Assembly: GCA_016234555.1 (NCBI GenBank)
Contig: JACRBJ010000077.1
Span: 1 to 64,000 of the forward strand
Direction: 5' to 3'
DNA: 64,000 nucleotides
Source of the DNA: Chloroflexota bacterium
Lineage (GTDB): Bacteria > Chloroflexota > Anaerolineae > Anaerolineales > Villigracilaceae
Part shown: positions 1 to 8,468 of the stretch, piece after piece
Numbering within the stretch: the first letter of the stretch is position 1
How the letters are laid out: each line of letters starts with the position of its first letter
The notes under the pieces: model-generated
What the model was told of the DNA's origin: nothing
Seen by the model: the letters and a program-made list of their open reading frames with translations, nothing else
Databases searched by the model: none
Made by a program: the position numbers and the translations under genes

Positions 1-1
1 C

Positions 2-430
2 ACACAGACATCGCCCATCCCCTTGTTGCCTGGACGCACCTATTACTGGCGCGTTCGCTCGTGGTCTGGGATAAACGGGACGGGCGATCACAGTTCCTGG
101 TCACTGGTACGCACGGTCAAGGTCAAGTTTGTGGCTCCCACGCTTACGTCGCCTGCCTCGGGTGTGACAACTGTTCCCGTCCGCCCGACTTTCACCTGGG
201 ACGAGGCTGGCAACGGCTTGTGGACCAACTTCACCCTGCAGGTGGCAACGAACGACAAATTCACCAAAGGCTTGAGAAATTTCACGATCAATGCTCCAGC
301 AACGAAGTACACCATTCCCAACTCATTGCCTGCCCTCACGCCCAACACGACCTATTACTGGCGGGTGAAGATCAACGGGGTGTACGTTCCCATCACCTCG
401 GCGAGTCAGTTTTTTACTACGGCTCCATAA
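2..430 (+). CDS. C-terminal part of a fibronectin type III-like surface protein (5' truncated)
   Basis: The reading frame is open from the window edge to a TAA at 428-430, so only the last ~142 residues are visible. Two repeats end in the same block, PGRTYYWRVRSWS and PNTTYYWRVK. This is the typical G-strand pattern of fibronectin type III or Ig-like beta-sandwich modules in large extracellular proteins. Between them lies VAPTLTSPASGVTTVPVRPTF, the usual start of the next module. There is no LPXTG or transmembrane anchor after the last module, so it is probably secreted or attached through its missing N-terminal part. A strong hairpin follows 16 bp downstream. The function of the whole protein cannot be judged from this end. 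Confidence 0.75.
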   Translation, partial: TQTSPIPLLPGRTYYWRVRSWSGINGTGDHSSWSLVRTVKVKFVAPTLTSPASGVTTVPVRPTFTWDEAGNGLWTNFTLQVATNDKFTKGLRNFTINAPATKYTIPNSLPALTPNTTYYWRVKINGVYVPITSASQFFTTAP

Positions 431-446
431 GCCAATTGCAACAATC

Positions 447-478
447 AAAAGCGCCTCTGAGAAATCAGGGGCGCTTTT
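447..478. terminator. Bidirectional intrinsic terminator
   Basis: The hairpin is AAAAGCGCCTCTGA, loop gaaa, TCAGGGGCGCTTTT. It has A-runs on one side and T-runs on the other. It separates the convergent Fn3 gene (plus strand) and thioredoxin gene (minus strand) and can serve both. Confidence 0.85.
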
Positions 479-506
479 GTACAGCAAATTGTTTTATGTC
501 GACGCC

Positions 507-1004
507 TTATCTCTTGAATACCCCGGTGACCGCCTGCCAGATCGGACAGCGGTCGTAAATCCCCATGAAGGCGATGATGCCGCCGATGCCTGCCACCAGC
601 CAGTTGCCGGTGTTGATGCCGATCACCACAAGTGCCGCGCCTGCGCCGAGCCGCAATATGCGGTCGAACGCGGTCATTGGGACTTTTACCTCCCTGCCTT
701 CAGCCAGCGCCTCGAACATGGCGCGGTAAGCGGCTTCATTTTGCGCGCCCGTCACACGTCCTGCTTCCTTCCCGTCCCGTAGAGTGATGACGGTGGGGAT
801 GCCAAAGACCTTAAACTGCTCCAAAACCTCTCGCGATTCATCCGCGTTGACCGGCATAAACTCGACTTTTTCGGCGTACTCTTTGCCGAGTTTATCGAGG
901 ATGGGTTTTGTCATCATGCAGGGACCGCACCAGCTTGCCCAAAAATCAATGATGACGGGCTTACCTGCATTGGAAATTCTTTGTTGAAATTCTGCTTGAT
1001 TCAT
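507..1004 (-). CDS. Thioredoxin domain fused to a DUF2892 membrane domain
   Basis: 165 aa. Residues 1-105 are a thioredoxin fold with FWASWCGPC (redox cysteines C26 and C29) and the cis-proline loop FGIPTVITL near residue 75. Residues ~108-165 hold two hydrophobic segments in the DUF2892 pattern, ending in RCPIW. A thioredoxin tethered to the membrane would reduce disulfides at the cytoplasmic face. DUF2892 is also found attached to rhodanese domains (YgaP), which suggests sulfur or redox chemistry. The next gene upstream is a stand-alone DUF2892 protein, followed by a Crp-type regulator, so the three may form a redox-stress unit (inference). The fusion is unusual compared with the ~105-aa standard thioredoxin. 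Confidence 0.88.
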   Translation of the reverse strand: MNQAEFQQRISNAGKPVIIDFWASWCGPCMMTKPILDKLGKEYAEKVEFMPVNADESREVLEQFKVFGIPTVITLRDGKEAGRVTGAQNEAAYRAMFEALAEGREVKVPMTAFDRILRLGAGAALVVIGINTGNWLVAGIGGIIAFMGIYDRCPIWQAVTGVFKR

Positions 1005-1017
1005 GGTTGATAATCTT

Positions 1018-1043
1018 GGAGCGGACGAGAAATCGTCCGCTCC
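1018..1043. repeat. Perfect hairpin between the DUF2892 and thioredoxin genes
   Basis: GGAGCGGACGA, loop gaaa, TCGTCCGCTCC. It lacks a T-run on either strand, so it looks more like an mRNA-stabilising or REP-type hairpin than a terminator. Confidence 0.55.
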
Positions 1044-1054
1044 GTTGATTGGGA

Positions 1055-1252
1055 CTATTTATAGGTGCTGAATTTGAAGGGTGCGTATAGCGGGCAGAAG
1101 GCGATCACTGCTGTAAGCAGGAAAATCGCGCCGAGGACAAGCAGCACAATGCCGAGCGTTCCCGTGACGATGCCGCCAAAATACAGGTAGGCAAAAATTG
1201 CAGCAAGCACCACACGGGCGATACGGTCAATATTGGACAAATTGCGTTTCAT
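1055..1252 (-). CDS. DUF2892 (YgaP-like) small membrane protein
   Basis: The start is placed at MKRNLSNIDRI because AGGAG lies 8 nt upstream of this ATG. The frame stays open further upstream, but without a ribosome site. The product is 65 aa. Two hydrophobic helices fill residues ~10-52, and FCPLYAPF near the end is the conserved Cys-Pro turn of DUF2892. The same family forms the C-terminal half of the neighbouring thioredoxin fusion, so these are paralogous domains in one locus. Molecular function is unknown. It probably lies in the same transcript as the thioredoxin, with only a hairpin between them. Confidence 0.8.
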   Translation of the reverse strand: MKRNLSNIDRIARVVLAAIFAYLYFGGIVTGTLGIVLLVLGAIFLLTAVIAFCPLYAPFKFSTYK

Positions 1253-1324
1253 ATTTGTAAATCTCCTTTGGTTATTTTGATGCACACAGTATAGGAGAGG
1301 TTACAAAATTCGTCTGTGACAAAG

Positions 1325-2006
1325 TCACACAAGGGAACGGGATTCCAGTGATTCAAAATCCAGCACTTCGACCGTGCCGCGCCCGGAGCGGATACTGCCA
1401 TCGCTGACAAAATCCTCCAGCAGACGGCTGATGACCTCGCGCGAACTTCCCAACTCTGCGGCGATCTCCTGGTGGGTGATCCGCAGCGGGTTCTGACGTT
1501 TGGCTCTTTCCAGCAGAAATGAAGCCACGCGGCGGTCCATGCGCTGGAATGCGACCTCGTCGATGACTGCCATCACGGTCGAGAGCCTCTGCGAGAGCAG
1601 GTCGAAAACGAATTCGCGCCACAAGTCATGCCGCTTGACCCAGTCGCGGAAAACGTCGGCGGGAATCATCACCGCCTCGGCATCCCGCTCCACCGTCGCC
1701 ACGGCGGGAAAGGTCTTGTGACTCAAAATGGCATTGGCAGTCAGGATGCACGAGGAGCCGTTCCCAAAACGATACAATGTGATCTCACGTCCCGTCTCGC
1801 CGATTTTGTAAACCCGTACCACGCCTGAAATCAGCAGGGCAATTGCCTCCACGCGGTCGCCTTCAGAAAACGTCACGACCTGTGGGGATGCTTGCCCAAA
1901 ACGCCTTCTGCTGGAATTCCCGCGCAAACGAAGTCCCTGCCTCCTGAAGAATGGGCAGGGACTGGGTTGCTCGGGCAAATTGAGAGGAGTCGATCATCGA
2001 GAGCAT
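1325..2006 (-). CDS. Crp/Fnr-family transcriptional regulator, apparent frameshift near 1884-1887
   Basis: The frame ending at 1325 encodes a cAMP-binding-type beta-barrel (SEGDRVEAIALLISGVVRVYK, then GREITLYRFG) and a C-terminal winged helix (THQEIAAELGSSREVISRLLEDF), normal for Crp/Fnr. Its only upstream start is a TTG at 1978, giving an Arg-rich, unconvincing N-terminus. A second frame from ATG 2006 or 1997 reads MIDSSQFARATQSL, then FAREFQQKAFWASIP, a natural Crp N-terminus. The two frames join if one base is removed from the GGGG run at 1884-1887. Either the gene is a recent pseudogene or the assembly has one extra G. Its ATG lies 5 nt after the degV stop, so it is likely co-transcribed with degV. 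No FNR-type cysteine cluster is seen. Confidence 0.75.
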
Positions 2007-2011
2007 ACAGT

Positions 2012-2863
2012 CTAATCGAAACTATAAACCAGTCCAATGGTACCTGGTCCGGTGTGTGTGCCGATGACCGGACTAAGGTCTGAGCAAACGGTTTCCACCG
2101 GATTGAACTGTTGGGTGGCGCGGGTGAGCAGGGCTTGCGCGTCCTCGCGCGCGTTTGCATGGACGGTCGCCAGGCGGACGTTTTGTTTTCCCTCCAGCCT
2201 CTCAGCCGCCAGCTCGAGCAGGCGGTCGTGCGCCTTCGATTTTGTGCGGATGCGCTCGATGCCTTCCACCTTCCCATCCTTGATGGTCAGGATGGGCTTG
2301 AGGTTCAGCGCCGAGCCGATGAAGCGTTGCGCCCCGCCGATCCGCCCGCCGCGATGCAGAAATTCCAGTGTGTCTACTGCAAAGAAGACCCCTGAATTTG
2401 TGCGCGCCTTTTCCACTGCCGCAAGACATTCCTGCATGTTTGCCCCTTTTTCCAATGCACGCGCCGCGGCTAGGACGAGAAATCCCATATACATGGAAGT
2501 TGCAAGGCTGTCCACTACTGTTACTTTATCGCCGTCGGCGCCCATCATTTCCCTTGCCTGCATTGCCGATTGCATGGTGCCTGAGAGCTTCGACGAAATA
2601 AAAATTCCCAGCACCTCATATCCCTGACTGACCAGGTTTTGAAAAGCCGCATGCATGATGCCCACGGAGACCTGTGAGGTGGAGGGCATGGTCTTCGACG
2701 TTTTCAGGCGGGTGTAGAATTCCGATGGTTGAATATCCACCCCATCGTGGAAATTCTTTTCGTCCCAGATGACGACGAGCGGAGCGACGGTCATGTTGTA
2801 CTGTTTTATAAATTCTGCTGGCAAAAAAGCGGTACTGTCTGTAAAAATTGCAATCTTTGTCAT
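2012..2863 (-). CDS. DegV family fatty-acid-binding protein
   Basis: 283 aa, the usual DegV length. The start MTKIAIFTDSTAFLP is classic for the family and is preceded by a GGAGAAG ribosome site. Other family landmarks are SKLSGTMQSA, where the lipid head group binds, and the second-domain motif ALNLKPILTIKDGKVEGIERIRTK. DegV proteins (FakB in Firmicutes) bind fatty acids for phosphorylation by FakA. No fakA homologue lies in this window, so the partner is elsewhere or the role differs. It is transcribed divergently from mreB and is followed by the Crp-type gene. Confidence 0.88.
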   Translation of the reverse strand: MTKIAIFTDSTAFLPAEFIKQYNMTVAPLVVIWDEKNFHDGVDIQPSEFYTRLKTSKTMPSTSQVSVGIMHAAFQNLVSQGYEVLGIFISSKLSGTMQSAMQAREMMGADGDKVTVVDSLATSMYMGFLVLAAARALEKGANMQECLAAVEKARTNSGVFFAVDTLEFLHRGGRIGGAQRFIGSALNLKPILTIKDGKVEGIERIRTKSKAHDRLLELAAERLEGKQNVRLATVHANAREDAQALLTRATQQFNPVETVCSDLSPVIGTHTGPGTIGLVYSFD

Positions 2864-2954
2864 GTTCTTCTCCTTTCAGGATATTGAAGCGAATGTCGGC
2901 TATTTTACCCCAGCAGCGGATGCGTGTATGAAAAAAATCAATTTTCGATGCTCA

Positions 2955-2963
2955 TGGTATAAT
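2955..2963 (+). promoter_or_regulatory. Extended -10 promoter of the mreB operon
   Basis: TGGTATAAT matches TGn plus the -10 consensus. It lies 48 bp upstream of the mreB TTG codon. No good -35 box is seen at the normal spacing, which fits an extended -10 promoter. The same TGGTATAAT string occurs ahead of the GH25 gene and, on the minus strand, ahead of scpA. Confidence 0.6.
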
Positions 2964-3011
2964 CCGCCCGAAGTTAATGTGTAGCAAAGATTTCTTTTTC
3001 AGGAGCCTGAT

Positions 3012-4085
3012 TTGGCCTTCAACCCCATCAACTGGCTGCTAGGCCTTTTTTCACTCGATATCGCCATAGACCTTGGTACTGCGAACACCCTCGTTCACGT
3101 TCGAGGTAAGGGGATTGTCATCAACGAGCCATCCTGGGTTGCCGTGGATAAGAAACTCCGTCAGCCCAGAGCAATTGGTCTCGAAGCCAAGGAAATGGTC
3201 GGGCGCACACCGGGCAATATGGTGGTGGTGCGTCCCATTCGCGATGGTGTCATTGCCGAGTTCGACATCACCCAGGTAATGCTTGAATATTTCATCGGTA
3301 AGGTGCATGAGCAGAGTATGGTCCCGCTTCCTCGTCCGCGGGTGATTGTCGGTTTGCCCACCGGTGTGACTGAGGTGGAAAAACGCGCCGTCTACGATGC
3401 CGTGATGGCTTCCGGTGCGCGACAGGCGATGCTGGTCGAGGAGCCGATTGCGGCTGCGCTGGGAGCTGGTCTGCCCATCGGGGAGATTCGTGGCTCGATG
3501 GTGGTGGACATCGGCGGCGGCACAACCGAAGTGGCTGTCCTCTCCATGAGCGGTGTCGTCGCTTCGCGTTCCCTGCGTGTCGCGGGTGATGAAATGGATC
3601 AAGATATCGTTCAGTATCTTCGCAACAAATATAATCTGCTGATCGGCGAAGGAAATGCCGAGCAGATCAAATGGCAGATTGGTTCCGCGTATCCGTTGCA
3701 GCCCGAGAAGACGATGGAAGTGCGCGGACGTAACCTGGTGACCGGGCTGCCTGAGACCGTTGAAATTTCGTCCATTGAAATCCGCGAGGCGCTTGCAGGT
3801 TCGGTACAGGTGATTATCGACACTGTCCGCGATGCTTTGGATGAAATTCCGCCGGAGATTGTGGCGGATCTGATGGACTTGGGAATGTGCCTTGCCGGCG
3901 GCGGCGCGTTGTTACAGGGTTTGGCGGAGCGCCTTACCGACGAATTGAAACTTCGCGTTTGGGTGGCTGAAGATCCGTTGACCTGTGTGGCGCGCGGCGC
4001 GGCGATGATCTTTGAAGATTTTGATATCCTTAGTCCTTACCTGGTTGGCTTGGAGCGTGGCAGCACGCGCCACATGCTTGGGTGA
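3012..4085 (+). CDS. mreB: Rod shape-determining protein MreB
   Basis: 357 aa actin-like ATPase that forms membrane-associated filaments and positions the elongasome. Seen directly: phosphate-1 loop IDLGTANTLV, phosphate-2 VDIGGGTTEVAV, and the adenosine motif CLAGGGALLQGL. The N-terminal FNPINWLLGLFS is a hydrophobic, membrane-binding amphipathic stretch. The start codon is TTG with AGGAG 6-7 nt upstream. It is the first gene of a block with mreC, mreD, PBP2, the min genes and rodA, so elongation and septum placement are encoded together. Length and motifs are normal for bacterial MreB rather than DnaK. Confidence 0.97.
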   Translation: MAFNPINWLLGLFSLDIAIDLGTANTLVHVRGKGIVINEPSWVAVDKKLRQPRAIGLEAKEMVGRTPGNMVVVRPIRDGVIAEFDITQVMLEYFIGKVHEQSMVPLPRPRVIVGLPTGVTEVEKRAVYDAVMASGARQAMLVEEPIAAALGAGLPIGEIRGSMVVDIGGGTTEVAVLSMSGVVASRSLRVAGDEMDQDIVQYLRNKYNLLIGEGNAEQIKWQIGSAYPLQPEKTMEVRGRNLVTGLPETVEISSIEIREALAGSVQVIIDTVRDALDEIPPEIVADLMDLGMCLAGGGALLQGLAERLTDELKLRVWVAEDPLTCVARGAAMIFEDFDILSPYLVGLERGSTRHMLG

Positions 4086-4161
4086 CCGTTCCTGCTTCCC
4101 GCCGCTGTGCAGGGTCCGTCATGGGTTTCCCGCAGCGGCACGCAAGATGGACTAAAAATAT

Positions 4162-4986
4162 ATGACTTCCCGTTCCTTACAAACGACCATTATTTTTCTT
4201 GTTATAGGTGGGATACTTGCCCTGGCGCTTGGCGGTTTTTTTGGTCCCGCCTCCAGGCAGTTTGGTTCCGTGTTGATTGAAATTCAAACCTGGGTATCCT
4301 CGCGCTATCTTGGTATTCAGGATTTTGCCACCGCCCCGCGCGATATTGTTTCATTGCGGACTCGTAACGCCGAATTGGAATCCCAGGTTTCGCAGTTGCA
4401 GGCGCAGGTGATCGAGTTGCAGCAGCGTGTCAACGAGACAGATATTCTGGCGGCATTGGTGGATTTCTCCCGTTCCAATCCTGAAAGCACCTACAAAGCT
4501 GCCGCCGTGATCGGGCGCGACCCCAGCCCGTTCCTGCATTACATCATTATCAATCGCGGCTCGAACGACGACATTCAGCGCGGCATGCCTGTGGTGACAA
4601 ACCAGGGTTTGGTGGGGCGGGTCGATTCGGTCATTGCGGATGCCGCCCGCGTCCAGCTTATCACTGACCCCGCCTCCTCGATAAATGTCTATTTGCAAAA
4701 CGCTGAAACGGACGCCATGCTGCTTGGCTCTGTTACCGGCGACGTGTCGCTGGATATGATCTCGCAGGACGTCTCCGTCGAGCCCGGCGATCTCATCCTG
4801 ACCTCGGGTTTGGGCGGCGGCTATCCGTCCGACCTGATCATCGGTCAGGTGGTCACGATGCGTGGTCTCGAGTTTGAGCTTTTCCAGCAGGCGACGGTTC
4901 AGCCGGCAGTGGATTTCACGCGCCTCGAGATCGTCCTGGTCATCACCAACTTCCGCCCTGTGGACATTTCGCCGCTGGTTCCCTGA
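4162..4986 (+). CDS. mreC: Rod shape-determining protein MreC
   Basis: 274 aa. A single N-terminal membrane helix (TIIFLVIGGILALALGGFFG) is followed by a coiled coil at ~65-95 (RNAELESQVSQLQAQVIELQ) and the periplasmic double beta-barrel domain with GSNDDIQRGMPVVTNQGLVGRV, a signature block of MreC. MreC links PBP2 to MreB and activates it. The gene starts 76 bp after mreB and is followed closely by mreD. The C-terminus is not extended. Confidence 0.95.
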   Translation: MTSRSLQTTIIFLVIGGILALALGGFFGPASRQFGSVLIEIQTWVSSRYLGIQDFATAPRDIVSLRTRNAELESQVSQLQAQVIELQQRVNETDILAALVDFSRSNPESTYKAAAVIGRDPSPFLHYIIINRGSNDDIQRGMPVVTNQGLVGRVDSVIADAARVQLITDPASSINVYLQNAETDAMLLGSVTGDVSLDMISQDVSVEPGDLILTSGLGGGYPSDLIIGQVVTMRGLEFELFQQATVQPAVDFTRLEIVLVITNFRPVDISPLVP

Positions 4987-5000
4987 TCCTCCCATTTAGA

Positions 5001-5501
5001 ATGCGGAATATCGTTGCATTCCCCCTGCTTTTTCTGGCGGTCGTTCTTCAAACCGCAATTGTCAGCCAGGTCAGGCTGCTTGCCGGTTACGCCGATCTGC
5101 CCCTGCTTGTACTTGGCGCATGGGCGTTGCAAAAGCATGTAAAGACCGCCTGGCATTGGGCGCTTCTTGGCTGCATCCTGGTAGTATTTGTCTCGAAAAT
5201 GCCATGGCTCGTTGTGGGGGTCGGTTATTTTGTTGTCGTGTATATTGCGCAAGTCCTCCAGCGCCGCGTGTGGCAGGCTCCCTTACTGGCAATGTTTAGC
5301 GTCACTTTTATTGGCACCCTCTTTATTCACCTGCTATCCTTTATCGTCCTGAGTATTTTCGGGACACCCTTCGAACTTTCCGACGTGCTGGGATTGATCA
5401 CGCTGCCGAGCTTGTTGCTTAACATGCTGTTCTCGATCCCGGTCTACACCTTCATGCGCGACCTTTCGCGCTGGGTTTATTCTTCCGAGGAGTACGAATG
5501 A
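5001..5501 (+). CDS. mreD: Rod shape-determining protein MreD (putative)
   Basis: 166 aa and almost entirely hydrophobic, with about five membrane helices, which matches MreD in size and topology. Sequence conservation in this family is poor, so position carries much of the call: it sits 14 bp after mreC and overlaps the PBP2 gene by the ATGA at 5498-5501, giving translational coupling. MreD is an integral membrane member of the elongasome that associates with MreC and RodA-PBP2. Confidence 0.85.
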   Translation: MRNIVAFPLLFLAVVLQTAIVSQVRLLAGYADLPLLVLGAWALQKHVKTAWHWALLGCILVVFVSKMPWLVVGVGYFVVVYIAQVLQRRVWQAPLLAMFSVTFIGTLFIHLLSFIVLSIFGTPFELSDVLGLITLPSLLLNMLFSIPVYTFMRDLSRWVYSSEEYE

Positions 5502-7702
5502 GTTCTGGTTCCACGCCGCGTCCCGTCCGTTTTGAGTCATGGCGGCTGATGGCTGTTTACCTTGTGATTGCGTTGGCGTTTGCCGGTTTATTGTTCAGGT
5601 TGATCAACCTGCAAATCTTCGAGGGTTCAAACTGGGCAGCCAGCGCCGTTGACAACTACACAAATGAAGTCAGCGTTCCCGCGCCGCGCGGCATTATCTA
5701 CGACCGCAATGGATACATTCTTGCGCGGAACCTTGCCTCCTATAATATTGTGATTACGCCCGCCGACCTGCCTGACGACGACTCCGATATTCAGGCAATC
5801 TACCGCGAACTGGCAAAACTCCTTGACGTTCCCATCGGCGGGCGTGTGGATGATGAAGTCCTGCTGGAGGAGGCGAAATTATATGGTCCCTGCGTGCCGG
5901 GACCGGGGATTACCCAGCTTGTTGCCTTGCAGGATTCGCTCGCCCCGTACAGCCCGGTAAAAATCAAGTGTAATGTCACGGAGGAGATCGCCCGCGTCGT
6001 GGACGAAAAAGCCGTCGATTGGCCCGGCGTCACCGTCGAAGTGGAACCCATCCGCGACTACCCAACCGGTTCGTTGACCGCCAGCCTGGTCGGTTTCCTT
6101 GGACCGATTCCCGCATCCCTGGAGGAGGAATTGAGGGCGCAGGGTTTCGTCCCCAATCGCGATAAGATCGGCTATTCGGGCGTTGAAGCATCCCTGCAGG
6201 ATGTGCTTGCCGGCAGGAACGGTTTGCGCGTCGTACAGGTTGACGTGGCAGGACAGGAGCTTCGCAATCTCGAACCGCCCATCCCGACTGTGCCCGGCAA
6301 CAACGTCTACCTGACGATTGACACCCGTTTGCAGGCTGCCGCCGAGGCTTCCCTGATTCAGGAAATCAATTTCTGGAACACGTATTTTGGAACCATTCGC
6401 ATTTCGAGCGGCGTGGTGATTGCCATGAACCCAAAGACCGGCGAAATCCTCGCCATGGTTTCCTATCCCTCGTACGAGAACAACCGTTTCGCGCGCATCA
6501 TTCCCGCCTACTATTACGAGCAATTGAGTCAGGACCCGCGCCACCCGTTATTGAATAACGCCATCTCCGCGGAATTTCCGCCCGGCTCCGTTTTCAAGCT
6601 GTCCACAGCCACCGGCGCCATCAACGAGGGCGTGGTCACCCTGTCGGACATTGTCGATGCTCCGGGACAGTTGGAACTTTGCGAAAAATTCAACGTGAAC
6701 GATGTCTGTACCGAGTTTAATACGCGCCCCTTCGTCGATCACATTTTCGAGCAGAGACCCGAAGGGTTCGGTCCGATAAGCTTCCTTCAGTGCATTGCGT
6801 TTTCGAGTAACGTCTGTTTTTATAAACTGGGCGGCGGTTATGAAGACGAAATTCCCCAGGGGCTTGGCATCGAACGCCTCGGAGAGTATGCCCGCGCGCT
6901 TGGGTATGGACAGCGTTCGGGGATTGAATTGCTGGGCGAGGCGGATGGCTTGATCCCCGCCCCGCAATGGAAACGCATCAACACCGGCGAGAACTGGTCC
7001 ACTGGCGATACTTACATCGCAAGCGTGGGGCAGGGATATGTGCTTGGCACACCCCTGCAAATATTGATGTCCGGTGCGACGATTGCCAACCACGGAAAGC
7101 TCATGCAGCCGACCATTGTTCACGACATCACCGACGGCGATGGGAAACCTGTCGAGTGGTGGTTTGACCCCTCCGACCCCAATAACCTAAAGGTGAATGA
7201 ATTCCAAACTCCCGGCAGTTACCAGATTTCCCCATTCACCCCAAATATGAAATGGGATGTAACCGTAACTCCCTTGATCGAGGGCTATTCCTGTGACCTG
7301 GGGTATTGCAGTTTGACCGAGGACTTGAAAATCATCAAACCCGAATCGGTCGAGGCGGTGCGGACTGGTACGCGCCTGGCTGTGACCGACCCCGCTTTTG
7401 GCACCCTTTACGATGTCTTCAACGAGTTTCCCATTGCCGTGGCGGGAAAGACGGGGACAGCCGAGTATTGTGACGACGTGGCGCGCGCCGCCCAGCAATG
7501 CGATTTCGGCAAGTGGCCCACACACTCGTGGACTTTGGCATACGCTCCATACGAAGATCCTGAGATCATCGTGGTGGCGTTTGCCTATCATGGCGGAGAA
7601 GGCGCGAGCGTGGCTGCGCCGATCGTGGCGCGGGTCATTCAGGCGTACTTTGAATTCAAAGCCATTGACATCGCGCTGGAAAACCCGGCATCGGGTCGAT
7701 AA
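5498..7702 (+). CDS. mrdA: Penicillin-binding protein 2, elongation transpeptidase
   Basis: 734 aa class B PBP. One N-terminal membrane helix (LMAVYLVIALAFAGLLFRLI) is followed by the dimerisation domain (PAPRGIIYDRNGYILARN) and the transpeptidase domain. The catalytic motifs are visible: S364-V-F-K367 in PPGSVFKLSTATG, SSN in AFSSNVCFYK, and K651-T-G in VAGKTGTAEY. It cross-links peptidoglycan during elongation with RodA, which is encoded six kilobases downstream of its start in the same block. It is somewhat longer than typical PBP2 (~630 aa); the extra length is mainly between the SSN and KTG motifs. It overlaps mreD by 4 bp. Confidence 0.95.
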   Translation: MSSGSTPRPVRFESWRLMAVYLVIALAFAGLLFRLINLQIFEGSNWAASAVDNYTNEVSVPAPRGIIYDRNGYILARNLASYNIVITPADLPDDDSDIQAIYRELAKLLDVPIGGRVDDEVLLEEAKLYGPCVPGPGITQLVALQDSLAPYSPVKIKCNVTEEIARVVDEKAVDWPGVTVEVEPIRDYPTGSLTASLVGFLGPIPASLEEELRAQGFVPNRDKIGYSGVEASLQDVLAGRNGLRVVQVDVAGQELRNLEPPIPTVPGNNVYLTIDTRLQAAAEASLIQEINFWNTYFGTIRISSGVVIAMNPKTGEILAMVSYPSYENNRFARIIPAYYYEQLSQDPRHPLLNNAISAEFPPGSVFKLSTATGAINEGVVTLSDIVDAPGQLELCEKFNVNDVCTEFNTRPFVDHIFEQRPEGFGPISFLQCIAFSSNVCFYKLGGGYEDEIPQGLGIERLGEYARALGYGQRSGIELLGEADGLIPAPQWKRINTGENWSTGDTYIASVGQGYVLGTPLQILMSGATIANHGKLMQPTIVHDITDGDGKPVEWWFDPSDPNNLKVNEFQTPGSYQISPFTPNMKWDVTVTPLIEGYSCDLGYCSLTEDLKIIKPESVEAVRTGTRLAVTDPAFGTLYDVFNEFPIAVAGKTGTAEYCDDVARAAQQCDFGKWPTHSWTLAYAPYEDPEIIVVAFAYHGGEGASVAAPIVARVIQAYFEFKAIDIALENPASGR

Positions 7703-7747
7703 CCTTGCGGGAAGCAGACAAGAATCCAATTTACAGAAAGCGTCAGG

Positions 7748-7753
7748 TATAAT
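7748..7753 (+). promoter_or_regulatory. Candidate -10 box ahead of minC
   Basis: TATAAT lies 16 bp before the minC ATG, in the 67-bp gap after mrdA. A start site about 7 bp downstream would leave a leader of about 9-10 nt with no Shine-Dalgarno. It would let the min genes be expressed apart from mreBCD. Confidence 0.45.
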
Positions 7754-7769
7754 CCCAACATCTTTATCT

Positions 7770-8447
7770 ATGGAGCCGGTCAATTCCCTCGTTCAAATCA
7801 AAGGCATACGCGATGGTCTCCTTGCCACATTTGTGGAAGCGGCATGGGAGGACCAGTGTTCCGCGCTCATTACCCAGATCGACGAGCGTTCAGCCTTTTT
7901 TCACGGCGCACGGCTTGCGCTGGATGTCGGCTCCCAGGTGCTGAAGGTCAACGACCTTGTTGTCCTGCGTGACCGCCTTTCGGAGCGCAGTGTGACCTTG
8001 TGGGCTGTGCTGGGTGAATCGGCGGTGACGGAACACACTTCGCAGCTTCTGGGGCTGGCGACCCGCATCTCCAAACCGCGGCCCGAGGAACAGCAACATG
8101 CGGCGGAGGCGGCGGGAGATACCGCGCTGTTCGTCACCAAAACCCTGCGTTCTGGAAAGCGCATCGAATTTCCGGGCAATGTGGTGGTGCTTGGGGATGT
8201 GAACGCGGGCGCGGAAATCATCGCCGACGGTCACGTTGTTGTTTGGGGACGCGTGCGCGGCATGATCCACGCCGGTGCAAAAGGCGACCGATCAGCCGTC
8301 ATCTGCGCCCTTGACCTTTCCGCCACCCAGCTTCGCATTGCGGACGAAGTGTCTGCGGTGCTCGAACCGCAAAAGAATCCACGACCCGAGGTTGCCAGCA
8401 TTAATGAAGAAGGATTTCTGCAATCCGAACTCTGGCGTGCGGGCTAA
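7770..8447 (+). CDS. minC: Septum site-determining protein MinC
   Basis: 225 aa from ATG 7770 (MEPVNSLVQIKGIRDGLL). The frame is open upstream inside mrdA, but that part is antigenically unlike MinC and has no start signal. The N-terminal domain (~1-105) contacts FtsZ. The C-terminal beta-helix has the conserved LRSGKRIEFPGNVVVLGDVNAGAEIIADGHVVVWGRVRGMIHAG pattern of repeated G-D/V-N turns, which dimerises and binds MinD. It inhibits FtsZ assembly away from midcell. minD follows 21 bp downstream and minE after that, the classical order. Confidence 0.93.
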   Translation: MEPVNSLVQIKGIRDGLLATFVEAAWEDQCSALITQIDERSAFFHGARLALDVGSQVLKVNDLVVLRDRLSERSVTLWAVLGESAVTEHTSQLLGLATRISKPRPEEQQHAAEAAGDTALFVTKTLRSGKRIEFPGNVVVLGDVNAGAEIIADGHVVVWGRVRGMIHAGAKGDRSAVICALDLSATQLRIADEVSAVLEPQKNPRPEVASINEEGFLQSELWRAG

Positions 8448-8468
8448 ATCTTATTTACAGGAAGTGCC

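Noticed and set aside
1873..2277. 134-aa minus-strand frame over degV and crp
   Set aside because: Third frame relative to degV and to the Crp N-terminus; not protein-like.
7398..7769. N-terminal extension of minC
   Set aside because: Overlaps the PBP2 gene in another frame and does not resemble MinC.
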